64,000 bases of DNA from Variovorax sp. PBL-E5. Its GTDB lineage: Bacteria; Pseudomonadota; Gammaproteobacteria; Burkholderiales; Burkholderiaceae_C. The stretch spans positions 1-64,000 of the forward strand of contig NZ_LR594673.1 in the NCBI RefSeq assembly GCF_901827185.1, given 5' to 3'. The first letter of the stretch is position 1; each line of letters begins with the position of its first letter. Under the pieces are notes generated by a model. It worked only from the letters and a program-made list of their open reading frames with translations, made no database searches and had not been told where the DNA came from. This document shows positions 1 through 7,629 of the stretch, one piece after another. A program made the position numbers and the translations under genes.

Positions 1-1236
1 ATGTCAGTTCCCATCCCGCAGGTCGGTGGAAACCTGGTTTCCACGAGCACTCAGATCCGACCGCGCCAGACGATCAACATGCAGAAGATCGCGGCGTTGG
101 CGACACGCGCAGGATCGATGGTCGAGCAGATCCGTGGCATGCTGCTCGCCCCTGAGGCACGCAAGATTCCACCCGTCTATTCGACGGCGCAGCTGGCCGC
201 GCTGTGCGGAGTCGACAAGGCACATGTGGCGTATCGCATCACCAAGGACGATCTTCCCCCCGGGCGCCTGACCCCCTCGGGCGGCAAGCGAACTTTTGGA
301 CTGAACGAATTGCGCCGGTGGACGAAGACATACCGGGGCGAGAAGATGCGACCGGCCGGGAGGAAGGCGATCACCATTGCAGTCGGTAACTTCAAGGGTG
401 GTGTGGCCAAGACCACCACCGCGATGGTGCTCGCCCAGGGCCTCAGTCTGCGCGGTCACCGGGTGTTGGCGATCGACACCGATCCGCAGGGCTCGTTGAC
501 CACACTTCACGGCTTGCTGCCCGAGGCCGAGGTGACGGAAGACATGACGATTGGGCCGCTCTGCGATGGCACGGAAAACGACATCCGGTATGCGATCCGA
601 TCGACCTACTGGGACGGGATTGACCTGGTGGCGGCGGCGCCCTTCCTGTTCTCCGCTGAGTTCGCCCTCCCCGCCCGCCAGATGCAGCAACCCGGAGCAA
701 AATTCTGGGATGTCCTAAACGAAGGGCTGGAGTCTGTGCGCGACTTGTACGACGTGATCGTCATTGACACGCCCCCTTCCTTGTCCTACGTGACGATCAA
801 TGCCTTATGGGCCGCCAACGGCATCGTGGTGCCGGTTCCGCCATCCGGACTGGACTTCGCTTCGTCCGCGCAGTTCTGGTCGCTCTTAGCCGATTTGGGC
901 GGCAATTTGGATGGCCAAAGCAAGGATCGCGAGGGCAAGGCTTTCGATTTCCTGCATGTCCTGCTCAGCCGCGTGGACGCCGCAGACCCAGCGATGCCGG
1001 CAGTTCGGCAGTGGATCCAGGCCACGTACGGTGAGTACACGCTGCCCGTGGAGATCCCGAAGACCAGCGTGACCAGCAACAAGGCGGCGGAATTTGCGAC
1101 CGTCTACGACGTGCAGAAATACGAGGGCGCTGCCAAAACCTATAAGCGCGCCGTCGACGCCTACGATTCCTTTGTGGAACTCGTTGAGCAGTCCGTGGTC
1201 GGCGCGTGGGCAGTGCAGGGCAGGACTCCACAGTGA
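1..1236 (+). CDS. parA: ParA-type partition ATPase with N-terminal HTH
   Basis: Encodes 411 residues. A deviant Walker A motif (KGGVAKTTT, about residues 131-139), the Walker A' region AIDTDPQGSL and the VIDTPPSL motif identify a ParA ATPase that segregates low-copy replicons. About 125 residues precede the ATPase domain and contain a MerR-like DNA-binding segment (STAQLAALCGVDKAHVAYRI), as in the long, autoregulating type Ia ParA proteins of plasmids and secondary chromosomes. The first codon coincides with base 1, so an upstream start cannot be excluded. A 19-bp palindrome lies inside codons 9-15. parB follows after about 240 bases that hold two more copies. An autoregulatory role is inferred from the N-terminal domain. 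Confidence 0.93.
   Translation: MSVPIPQVGGNLVSTSTQIRPRQTINMQKIAALATRAGSMVEQIRGMLLAPEARKIPPVYSTAQLAALCGVDKAHVAYRITKDDLPPGRLTPSGGKRTFGLNELRRWTKTYRGEKMRPAGRKAITIAVGNFKGGVAKTTTAMVLAQGLSLRGHRVLAIDTDPQGSLTTLHGLLPEAEVTEDMTIGPLCDGTENDIRYAIRSTYWDGIDLVAAAPFLFSAEFALPARQMQQPGAKFWDVLNEGLESVRDLYDVIVIDTPPSLSYVTINALWAANGIVVPVPPSGLDFASSAQFWSLLADLGGNLDGQSKDREGKAFDFLHVLLSRVDAADPAMPAVRQWIQATYGEYTLPVEIPKTSVTSNKAAEFATVYDVQKYEGAAKTYKRAVDAYDSFVELVEQSVVGAWAVQGRTPQ
26..44. promoter_or_regulatory. Palindromic repeat copy 1 (candidate parS or operator)
   Basis: GTGGAAACCTGGTTTCCAC is a perfect 9-bp-arm palindrome around one central base, lying inside the 5' end of parA. It is the same sequence as the repeats in the parA-parB gap and in parB. 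ParB-family proteins bind palindromes of this size near their own genes, so it is a candidate centromere or autoregulatory site. Binding is not shown. Confidence 0.7.
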
Positions 1237-1269
1237 AAGGCGTCTTTGCTCAATGCCTGATCGAGGAAC

Positions 1270-1288
1270 GTGGAAACCTGGTTTCCAG
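1270..1288. promoter_or_regulatory. Palindromic repeat copy 2 (candidate parS or operator)
   Basis: GTGGAAACCTGGTTTCCAG, one mismatch from perfect symmetry, is the first of two copies in the parA-parB intergenic region. It lies 34 bases after the parA stop codon. Confidence 0.7.
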
Positions 1289-1325
1289 CGCAGCCGGCGC
1301 TCATGGCTGTAAGAATAGCGCGATG

Positions 1326-1344
1326 CTGGAAACCTGGTTTCCAC
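1326..1344. promoter_or_regulatory. Palindromic repeat copy 3 (candidate parS or operator)
   Basis: CTGGAAACCTGGTTTCCAC lies 56 bp after copy 2, between parA and parB. That distance is close to five helical turns, so both sites could lie on the same DNA face. Confidence 0.7.
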
Positions 1345-1473
1345 CGCCTCTGATCTCCTGCGTTCGCCCGATCGCCGCGCGGCAACGCTTGGACCGGGTG
1401 GCTCCGAAGCCCCGCACGAGCCTCATCCGTCCTACGCCAAAAGGGGCAAGCATTGCCCAAAGGAGTATCCATC

Positions 1474-2553
1474 ATGGCTAGTACTCGCAAGCGGCTCGAG
1501 ACACTGACTGCCGGTCTGACCTTGCCCGAGGCGACCGTGGCCTCGACTTCGGAGCGCTCTACCCCAACAATTTCCCACTTGCCACCTCTGGCAAGTGCAG
1601 CCGTGGAAACCAGGTTTCCACCGGCAGTCGGAGGATCGACGGGACCGCGTACCGGTCCCGGTCAAATGATGGCCTTCCGAGGCCAAATCCAGCACGCCGA
1701 GAGCGAGATGGCGGCACTGCGAGAAAGGCTGAATCAGTACGAGGGCTCGTTGCCGACGCGGAAGATGGATCCGAAGTCGATTCGACCGAGCCGCTGGGCG
1801 AATCGGCATGGCGCCTCGTTCGCAACCAGTGAATTCGCAGGCCTAAAGGCGGATATCGAGCACGCCGGTGGAAATGTCCAGCCGATCCTGGTGCGGCCGC
1901 TGAAAGACGAGGCCGGTCAGTTCGAGATCGTTTTTGGCCATCGCCGGCATCGAGCCGCTCTCGAGCTCGGAATCCCTGTTTTGACATCCATATGGGTCGA
2001 AGAAATGGGGGATGCGGCGCTCTTCGCGGCCATGGATAGGGAGAACCGCGAGCGCGCCGATCTGTCGAATTACGAGCAAGGATTGATGTACCAGCGAGCG
2101 CTGGAGGAGCAGCTTTTCCCAACACAGCGCCAGCTCGCCGAGGCCTTAGGCGTGAGTCACACATGGGTGCGCAAGGCGTTGCTGGTCGCACAGCTGCCGC
2201 CTGCCGTTGTGGCGTGTTTTCGCAGCCCTTTGGAGATCAGCTTTCGGCATGCGGAGCAGATCAACACGGCCATGGAGAAGGATCGTCGCGGGGTGCTGAA
2301 GCGCGTCGAAAAGCTTCGCGGCCACAGCTTGGCCCCGGCGATGGTGGTGGCCAGGCTGCTCGACGAGAAACCGGGCTTTGAACGCGCGGAAAAGCTCGAC
2401 GTCGAGGCCGAAGGTCGGACGCTCGGTAGTCTGGTGCGAGCAAAGAACGGCGGGATCACGATCGCGCTCCTACCCGATGTACTCTCGAACTCCAACCAGC
2501 AAGTTTTGGAGGCTGCGATTGGCAATGCGCTGCGCAGAGTCCAGACGATGTGA
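1474..2553 (+). CDS. parB: ParB-type partition protein
   Basis: Encodes 359 residues. The ATG at 1474 follows a strong AAAGGAG ribosome site at 1459-1465; a TTG at 1453 would be in frame but lies upstream of that site. The ParB/Srx-like domain shows IVFGHRRHRAALELG (the GxRRxxA nucleotide-binding box), followed by ENRERADLSNYEQG and a helix-turn-helix (TQRQLAEALGVSHTWVRKAL) for parS recognition. The roughly 85 N-terminal residues are low-complexity and probably a flexible linker that carries the ParA-contacting tip. A copy of the palindrome and a second inverted repeat lie inside this 5' coding part. Acts with ParA and its centromere to segregate the replicon. Confidence 0.92.
   Translation: MASTRKRLETLTAGLTLPEATVASTSERSTPTISHLPPLASAAVETRFPPAVGGSTGPRTGPGQMMAFRGQIQHAESEMAALRERLNQYEGSLPTRKMDPKSIRPSRWANRHGASFATSEFAGLKADIEHAGGNVQPILVRPLKDEAGQFEIVFGHRRHRAALELGIPVLTSIWVEEMGDAALFAAMDRENRERADLSNYEQGLMYQRALEEQLFPTQRQLAEALGVSHTWVRKALLVAQLPPAVVACFRSPLEISFRHAEQINTAMEKDRRGVLKRVEKLRGHSLAPAMVVARLLDEKPGFERAEKLDVEAEGRTLGSLVRAKNGGITIALLPDVLSNSNQQVLEAAIGNALRRVQTM
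1576..1597. repeat. Inverted repeat inside 5' end of parB
   Basis: CACTTGCCA and TGGCAAGTG form 9-bp perfect arms around a 4-base spacer (1585-1588, CCTC), with one extra outer position at 1576. It does not resemble the GGAAACC palindrome next to it. It may be a second operator or an RNA hairpin near the start of the parB message. Function is unknown. Confidence 0.5.
1603..1621. promoter_or_regulatory. Palindromic repeat copy 4 (candidate parS or operator)
   Basis: GTGGAAACCAGGTTTCCAC is a perfect palindrome within the parB coding region and has A instead of T at the central base. Confidence 0.7.
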
Positions 2554-2666
2554 AGCCGAAGCGGGGAGAGAGGAGCAAATGTGAGAGCCATTGGGATTTA
2601 ACCGCCACTAGACGGTCCACCACTAGCAGCTGCGCCCTCGGAAGTTTGCTATCGAGTCAGAAAATA

Positions 2667-2703
2667 GCTATCATAACGATATCGTTCTTAAAGGAGTGAT
2701 AGC
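2667..2703. promoter_or_regulatory. Candidate operator of the FitAB pair
   Basis: A perfect 12-bp palindrome, AACGATATCGTT, lies at 2675-2686. An outer pair GCTATCA (2667-2673) and TGATAGC (2697-2703) brackets it and overlaps the ribosome site AAAGGAG of the antitoxin gene. Ribbon-helix-helix antitoxins of the FitA type bind such repeats to repress their own operon. The assignment is by position and symmetry only. Confidence 0.55.
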
Positions 2704-2704
2704 A

Positions 2705-2998
2705 ATGCCCACCTTGATCATCCGAAACCTTCCCGAGGAGGCGCATCTCGCGCTCAAAGTCATGGCGGCGAATCAGGCGGGCAGAGCGGCGCGCGGGAGT
2801 GTCGAAGGTGTGGCTCGCCGTCTTCTGGTAGAAGCGACCCAGCCGAAGGGACCAGGACTCGGCACCCGGTTCGCACGTATCAACGCCGAGCTCGCTGCAG
2901 ATCTCGCCGCGGCTGGCGAGGAGGCCTATACCGACGCGGAAGTCGACGCGCTGTTCAAGCGCTCGGACGAGGTCAGTCAACCAGCGAACTTTGAATGA
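2705..2998 (+). CDS. FitA-type ribbon-helix-helix antitoxin
   Basis: Encodes 97 residues. The start at ATG 2705 is preceded by AAAGGAG; the in-frame GTG at 2696 overlaps that site and is less likely. The N-terminus (PTLIIRNLPEEAHLALKVMA) is a typical FitA/VapB-like ribbon-helix-helix DNA-binding segment. The rest is expected to wrap around the toxin. Its stop overlaps the start of the next gene by ATGA, so the pair is translationally coupled. It neutralises the adjacent PIN toxin and should repress the operon through the palindromes just upstream. A toxin-antitoxin pair next to parAB fits a role in replicon maintenance. Confidence 0.85.
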   Translation: MPTLIIRNLPEEAHLALKVMAANQAGRAARGSVEGVARRLLVEATQPKGPGLGTRFARINAELAADLAAAGEEAYTDAEVDALFKRSDEVSQPANFE

Positions 2999-3411
2999 TC
3001 GTTCTCGATACCAACGTGCTCTCGGAACCAAGCAAGAGCGTGGTCAACCCCGTGGTCATGGAGTGGCTGGAGCGACAACAAATTGACGGCCTCTATACGA
3101 CGTCAGTCAACGCAATGGAGCTGCTCGAAGGGATAGGGCGCCTGCCTGAAGGTGCGCGCAAGCGCTCCCTCGAGTCGGCCAACGGCAAGGTGCTCAACGA
3201 GTTGGAAGGGCGCATTCTCCCTTTTGATGTCGCAGCCGCCGAAGCCTACGCCGACCTCATGAACTCGACGCGCCGCAACGGGTTGAGTGTCAGAGTCGCC
3301 GATTGCATGATTGCCGCCGTGGCCTCAATCCACGGCTTCGTGGTGGCAACCGGCGACGACGCTCCCTTCAAGGCGATGGGCCTGAAGGTGATCAACCCGT
3401 GGACGGCCTGA
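2995..3411 (+). CDS. FitB/VapC-type PIN-domain toxin ribonuclease
   Basis: Encodes 138 residues, the usual length for VapC/FitB. PIN-domain acidic residues are visible: D5 in VLDTNVLSE, E in NAMELLEGIG, D in VADCMIAAVA, and D in ATGDDAPF. These coordinate metal ions in a single-strand-specific endoribonuclease, in many family members directed at tRNA or rRNA. It overlaps the antitoxin stop by four bases. Nothing suggests inactivation. Confidence 0.87.
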   Translation: MIVLDTNVLSEPSKSVVNPVVMEWLERQQIDGLYTTSVNAMELLEGIGRLPEGARKRSLESANGKVLNELEGRILPFDVAAAEAYADLMNSTRRNGLSVRVADCMIAAVASIHGFVVATGDDAPFKAMGLKVINPWTA

Positions 3412-3896
3412 AAACCCCAGTGCCACGGCCAGTGCGCGTCTGAAGCCGCAGTTCTGGTCCCTTTTCTCGGACTTGATCGAGACGATGCTGGAAGGCCGCT
3501 GCCAGACCAAGAGCTTCGATTTCATTCGGTGCAGTTATGCAAGCCAAGTCAATTGATAGTGAATGCAAACTTCTGTTCTGAGACGCAAGAGGGGCCATGG
3601 ATATTCGCTGATTCGTCAAACTCGCGCTCCATTCGTGTGCAGGAGGGCTCAATCGCCAGTAACCAGAGCTTAAAAAATCTCTAATGAAATCAAAGGCTTG
3701 AAAAGGCCTTCTCGAGAAATGCCGCCAGCGGCATCGAAAAATGGCATTGATGATAATAATGCCTATCTTCCGTCTAATCCGGTCACCTGCGATTCCGCTC
3801 CTCGAAGAGGAGGAGGGCAGTGCCATCTCCACTGCCGCACCCTTTTTGATGCATCCGCCCAAACGTCCAGCTTCTAATCGGTTTACCGTCACAGCC
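3412..3896. other. 485-bp region without a recognised gene
   Basis: It holds an open frame from about 3422 to 3556 (core residues LKPQFWSLFSDLIETMLEG) without a start codon or a family I recognise, possibly the tail of a lost gene. AT-rich stretches lie near 3540-3560 and 3665-3770. A small hairpin (TGCCGC-CA-GCGGCA) is at 3720-3733. Its place beside parAB makes it one place to look for origin elements, but no iterons or DnaA boxes were recognised. Confidence 0.4.
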
Positions 3897-4163
3897 ATGG
3901 CCGCCGTGCCGACCCCACAGCAACTCGGCCACCTCGATGATGAGGAGCTCGAGCGCCTGGCTGTGTCCTGGCGCACTCTGGCGCTTCGCGGCGACCGCGA
4001 GGCCAACGGGGTCGCCCATGCCCTCGAAGTCGAGCGGCGCCGACGGATGCGGGCGAGCCAGCTGGCGCAACTGCCGCCGCAGCCGCTGGCAACACCGCGG
4101 CCTTGGTGGAAATTCTGGGGATCCCCGGCCGACAAGGACCGCGACCCGCCGTGGCCGACATGA
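3897..4163 (+). CDS. Small conserved-type protein upstream of the recombinase
   Basis: Encodes 88 residues from ATG 3897 (TPQQLGHLDDEELERLAVSW...). It is charged and helical in appearance, with a C-terminal WWKFW segment. The frame is open further upstream to 3741, but the earlier part looks non-protein-like. Its stop overlaps the ATG of the recombinase gene (ATGA at 4160-4163), so the two are probably cotranslated. I do not recognise a domain. A role as an accessory to the recombinase is inferred from coupling only. Confidence 0.6.
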   Translation: MAAVPTPQQLGHLDDEELERLAVSWRTLALRGDREANGVAHALEVERRRRMRASQLAQLPPQPLATPRPWWKFWGSPADKDRDPPWPT

Positions 4164-6016
4164 GGAAAAAAGCGCTTCCACGCAAGTTGCACAGCGGGCA
4201 CTTCGCCTTCATGAGGGCCCTGGCCCAAGGCCTCAACGAGCGCGCGAGCTGGGACCGGTACCTGCGGCTCGAAGGTGAGCACACGGATCTGCGGACGGTC
4301 CGAAAAACGATCGCCTGGATCCGCGACGAATTCGCGGCCGCGGCCAGGCGTGAGAACAAGCCGGGCACCGCCCGGCTGATCCTGCTGGACCCGGATCGGA
4401 TCAAGTCGGCGCCCAAGCAACCGACGCTGGCCGAGTTCGCCCAAGCGCAGGGCATGGAGGATTTTTCGGAAACCGAGCAGCTTGAAGCCTACGAAGAGGC
4501 CTATCCGCCCAGTGCGAGAGGAGGTAGTGGAGGGCAGGGCAGGGGCGGGCAGGGCGCTTCGGCCCAGCCCGCGCGCCGCGCCCGCGTCATCGAGCGCCAG
4601 CTCGAAGCGCTGCGCTGGTTGCAAGGCCTCATGGCGCAGGATCCGCGACCGGGCGACCGCGTGGGGGCGTGGCTGAATCCTTCGCTGGCCCGCCGCCTCG
4701 AGCGCGCCGACGTCCCGACACTCGCGATGCTCGTCGAACGCATCAACGGCATCGGCGCACGCTGGTGGGTGCAGGTGCCGGGCGTGGGGGCGCTCAAGGG
4801 CTCACGAATCCTCGAGTGGCTTCATGCGAACGAGGCCGTGCTGGGGCTGCGGGTCGGGAAGCACGTGGACCAGCCGCGTGCGCAACTGTCGCCGGCTACC
4901 CTGGCCGACGTCGTGCCAGCAGCCACCGCCATCCGCCCTTTCGAGAAATTCCTGCTGCCGGCCGATCTGGATGGCCGTGCGGGGCGCTTTCGTGCGCCAA
5001 TCGAGAAATGTCTCATCTTGGCCCGCAATGACCACGAGGCGATCGGCGTCTGGCTGGCTTCGAAGCAGCCGGGACGTATCAATGGCGAACTTTCGCCGAC
5101 GCAGCGGGCGTATCGCAAGGAGGCGGAGCGGCTGCTGCTGTGGGCGATCCTTGAACGGCAGAAGGCGTTGTCATCGTTGACGGTGGGGGATGTGGCTGAC
5201 TACAAATCTTTTCTCGCAGATCCGCCGGCGACCTGGTGCGGGCCGCGCCATTGCCAGCGCTGGTCGCCCCTGTGGCGGCCGCTCGAGGGGCCCTTGGCCC
5301 CGGCCGCGCTGCGGCATTCGCTGACCATCCTGAGGAGCCTGTTTGCTTTCCTCATGGGTCAGGGCTACGTGACGGGGAATCCGTTTGCGGGCGTGACGTT
5401 GCCGTCAAACCAGCAGAGGCCGCTGGGCTCGAGCCGGACCCTGACCTTCGCCCAGTGGGACCACGTCGACGCGTTGTTGAAAAACCATGTCGACACGGAA
5501 GCCGAGCGGCGGCTTCGGCGCGGCATGCGCTGGCTCTACGCGACAGGGCTGCGCCTGGCCGAGATCACGCGCGCGAGGTGCCAGGACCTGGAGCAAGTCG
5601 ACTACAAGACCGCCGATGGATTGATGGCGACCGGCTGGCTGCTATCGGTGGTCGGCAAGGGCGGCCGCAGCCGGCAGGTGCCGGTGCCGACCGAACTGGT
5701 CGACGAGCTTGGCGATGAGCTGGCGCGGCATGGCTTCGAGCGCCAAGTCGGCGCCGTGGGCAACCAGGGCATCCATGTGCTGGCGCGCTTTGACTCAGAG
5801 CGCGAGCGGCCGGTGCCGTGGTCGGCTTCGGGTCTCTATCAGGCGATCAAGGCGTTCCTGGCGCGGGCCGCGGACGGCCTCGAGGGGGTCGATGCGCAGC
5901 AGCTTCGAAAGGCCAGCACGCACTGGCTGCGCCACTGTATCCCGCGCCCGACTATCTCCAGTTTTCGGCCGACGACGCCACCGCACACGGAAGTCGCCCA
6001 AGTTCACCGGACATAG
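4160..6016 (+). pseudogene. Tyrosine recombinase, C-terminally truncated
   Basis: An open frame of 618 codons from ATG 4160. The N-terminal part resembles the DUF3701-type domain of large burkholderial integrases (HSGHFAFMRALAQGL...WLNPSLARRLERADVPTLAMLVERINGIGARWW). A core-binding domain follows (SPTQRAYRKEAERLLLWAI...), then the catalytic domain with the first arginine (YATGLRLAEITRARC), lysine (VVGKGGRSRQVPVP) and the HxLRH motif (THWLRHC). After about base 5937 similarity ends. The expected GHASxxTT box and catalytic tyrosine are absent, replaced by about 25 unrelated residues. An IS481-type end lies only 16 bp after the stop. The gene therefore lacks its nucleophile and should be inactive. 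Such enzymes near partition genes may serve dimer resolution or integration. Confidence 0.82.
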
Positions 6017-6032
6017 TCCTGGCAACTCTAGA

Positions 6033-6310
6033 TGTGAAGCTTCAATAGGTTGTATCCGGTGTTCATCCGGATTGGGTTTGAGAGACTGGAAGTCGCCAAA
6101 CACCCAATCCATTCAGGACGCCCAACCGGATGAACACCCATAAGCATGCCCGACTTACTTTTGCCCGCCGAATCGAGATGGTCAAACAGATGACCTTGGA
6201 AGGCCTTGATGCCGTGCAAGCGGCAGCCGCGCACGGCGTCACTGCGCCAACGGCCAGGAAGTGGCTCGGTCGCTATCTGGCCGGCGGCGAAGCCCAGCTC
6301 CGTCGTCCAC
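6033..6310 (+). mobile_element. Truncated IS481-family element, left end
   Basis: The element starts with TGTGAAGCTTCAATAGG directly after TCTAGA (6027-6032), a match to the NCTAGN target preference of IS481. ATG 6130 opens a transposase start (MNTHKHARLTFARRIEMVKQ...) that reads through the HTH segment (GVTAPTARKWLGRYLAGGEAQL), then leaves the family near 6300 and stops at 6387. The DDE domain and right end are missing. Bases 6033-6254 match, inverted, bases 58302-58523 with about two mismatches. Confidence 0.85.
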
Positions 6311-6311
6311 C

Positions 6312-6395
6312 GACATTCCGTACTACCAACTGTGGAAAGAGGAATGGAAGAAGCTGGATTTCGCGGGCATCAAGAAGACCTGGCTAAAAGAGTGA
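6312..6395 (+). pseudogene. C-terminal remnant of an unidentified gene
   Basis: Directly after the IS481 break an open frame reads DIPYYQLWKEEWKKLDFAG and then IKKTWLKE before TGA at 6393-6395. It has protein-like composition and no start. I do not recognise the family. From 6396 to 6571 I see no gene. Confidence 0.3.
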
Positions 6396-6571
6396 TCTTC
6401 CATTTCTGGACGGTTCGGTCGGACAACCGCGATCAGTCTGAAGGAAACGCTCCTTCTACGTCCCAAAATTTGACGGATCATGGCCAGGCTGAATCCTGCC
6501 GGCCGCGATCAATTGCGGCACCTCAGGTTTCCGGCGCAAGCAGCCGCCGGCTCTGCCATCCCAATCAAAGG

Positions 6572-7504
6572 TTAACGTCGTCGACGCGCCGCCAATGATT
6601 TCGCCAACAGGGCGGACCGCTGCCGCACGAGTGCGACGAAGCGCTCGGCAATCGGCGTCAGGGGCGTGCCCGCGAGCGTGATCAGCCCGAGGCGCAAAGG
6701 ACGGATCGCGTCTTCGATCGGCAGCGGCCGGATCCTGTCCGGCCAGCCGGTGTACAGCGGCGGCGGCAGGAGCGCCAGCAGGTCGCTCGAGGTGACGCTG
6801 GCCAGTACCAGCGTGATCGCGTCCGCGTGCACCGCGATCGTCGGCGCCGGCATTCCGTGCTGGATATAGAGTTCCTCGAGCGTCGAGCGCTTGTTGTGGG
6901 TTGCCGCGCCGACCACCCACCTGGCGCTTTGCAATCCTGCGAGCCGCTTGCAACGTTCCAGCGGATGGCCGGCCCTGCCGACCACATGCATCGGGTAGGC
7001 CACGAGCTCCTCAAAGTGGAAGGTCTTGTTGGCAGGCTTGCCCAGCGGTATCGGGGCGATGACCAGGTCCAGCGCGCCTTCGCGCAGCGCCATCGACATT
7101 TCCTGGAACTGCCCTTCGATGACGCGCAGGTGCGCGTTGGCGTCATAGCGCGCCAGCGGCAGCAGCAGCGGCGCCAGGATCTCGACCGCTGCCAGGGGCG
7201 ACGCGCCGATCGAGACCGACGCCACGCCGCGACCGCTCAGCTGCGCGATCTCGTCCTCGGCACGCCGAATCTGGTTGTCGATGATCTTGGCGTGCACCAG
7301 CAGTGCACGCCCGATGGGGGTCAATGTCGTGCCATGCGCCGAGCGATTGACCAGGCTCGCGCCGACCTCCCGTTCCAGCTCCGCCACCCGGGCCGTCAGC
7401 GCCGGTTGGGTGAGGTTCAGCGCCCGTGCAGCGCCGCGAATGCTGCCTGCCTCGACCAGCGCGATGAGCGTGCTCAGTTGCTGAAACTTCATCCGCATCG
7501 CCAT
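6572..7504 (-). CDS. LysR-family transcriptional regulator
   Basis: Encodes 310 residues. The N-terminal winged HTH (MKFQQLSTLIALVEAGSIRGAARALNLTQPALTARVAELE) is typical of LysR regulators, followed by a periplasmic-binding-like effector domain from about residue 95. Three closely spaced methionines (7504, 7498, 7492) make the exact start uncertain. It is divergent from the dipeptidase-hydrolase-binding-protein genes at 7630-10149, with about 125 bases between, so it probably controls them. The effector is unknown. The general sequence type resembles the GbpR-like LysR subgroup. Confidence 0.9.
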   Translation of the reverse strand: MAMRMKFQQLSTLIALVEAGSIRGAARALNLTQPALTARVAELEREVGASLVNRSAHGTTLTPIGRALLVHAKIIDNQIRRAEDEIAQLSGRGVASVSIGASPLAAVEILAPLLLPLARYDANAHLRVIEGQFQEMSMALREGALDLVIAPIPLGKPANKTFHFEELVAYPMHVVGRAGHPLERCKRLAGLQSARWVVGAATHNKRSTLEELYIQHGMPAPTIAVHADAITLVLASVTSSDLLALLPPPLYTGWPDRIRPLPIEDAIRPLRLGLITLAGTPLTPIAERFVALVRQRSALLAKSLAARRRR

Positions 7505-7629
7505 TCGAATCGCTTTTGGTGAAAGATTTTCCTGATCGTAATCGCAAATACTTGTCTATCGCTGTACGGAGCTGCCGGCTAGTCTCTGGCCCATCGCGTT
7601 CCCGCACACCTGCACCCCAAGGAGACACC

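Noticed and set aside
3412..3896. Replication origin next to parAB
   Set aside because: AT-rich DNA is present, but I found no iterons, DnaA boxes or initiator gene, so an origin call is not supported.
3392..4624. A 410-codon minus-strand frame opposite the recombinase region
   Set aside because: Arginine- and proline-rich shadow with no family features. The plus strand carries the coupled small gene and recombinase.
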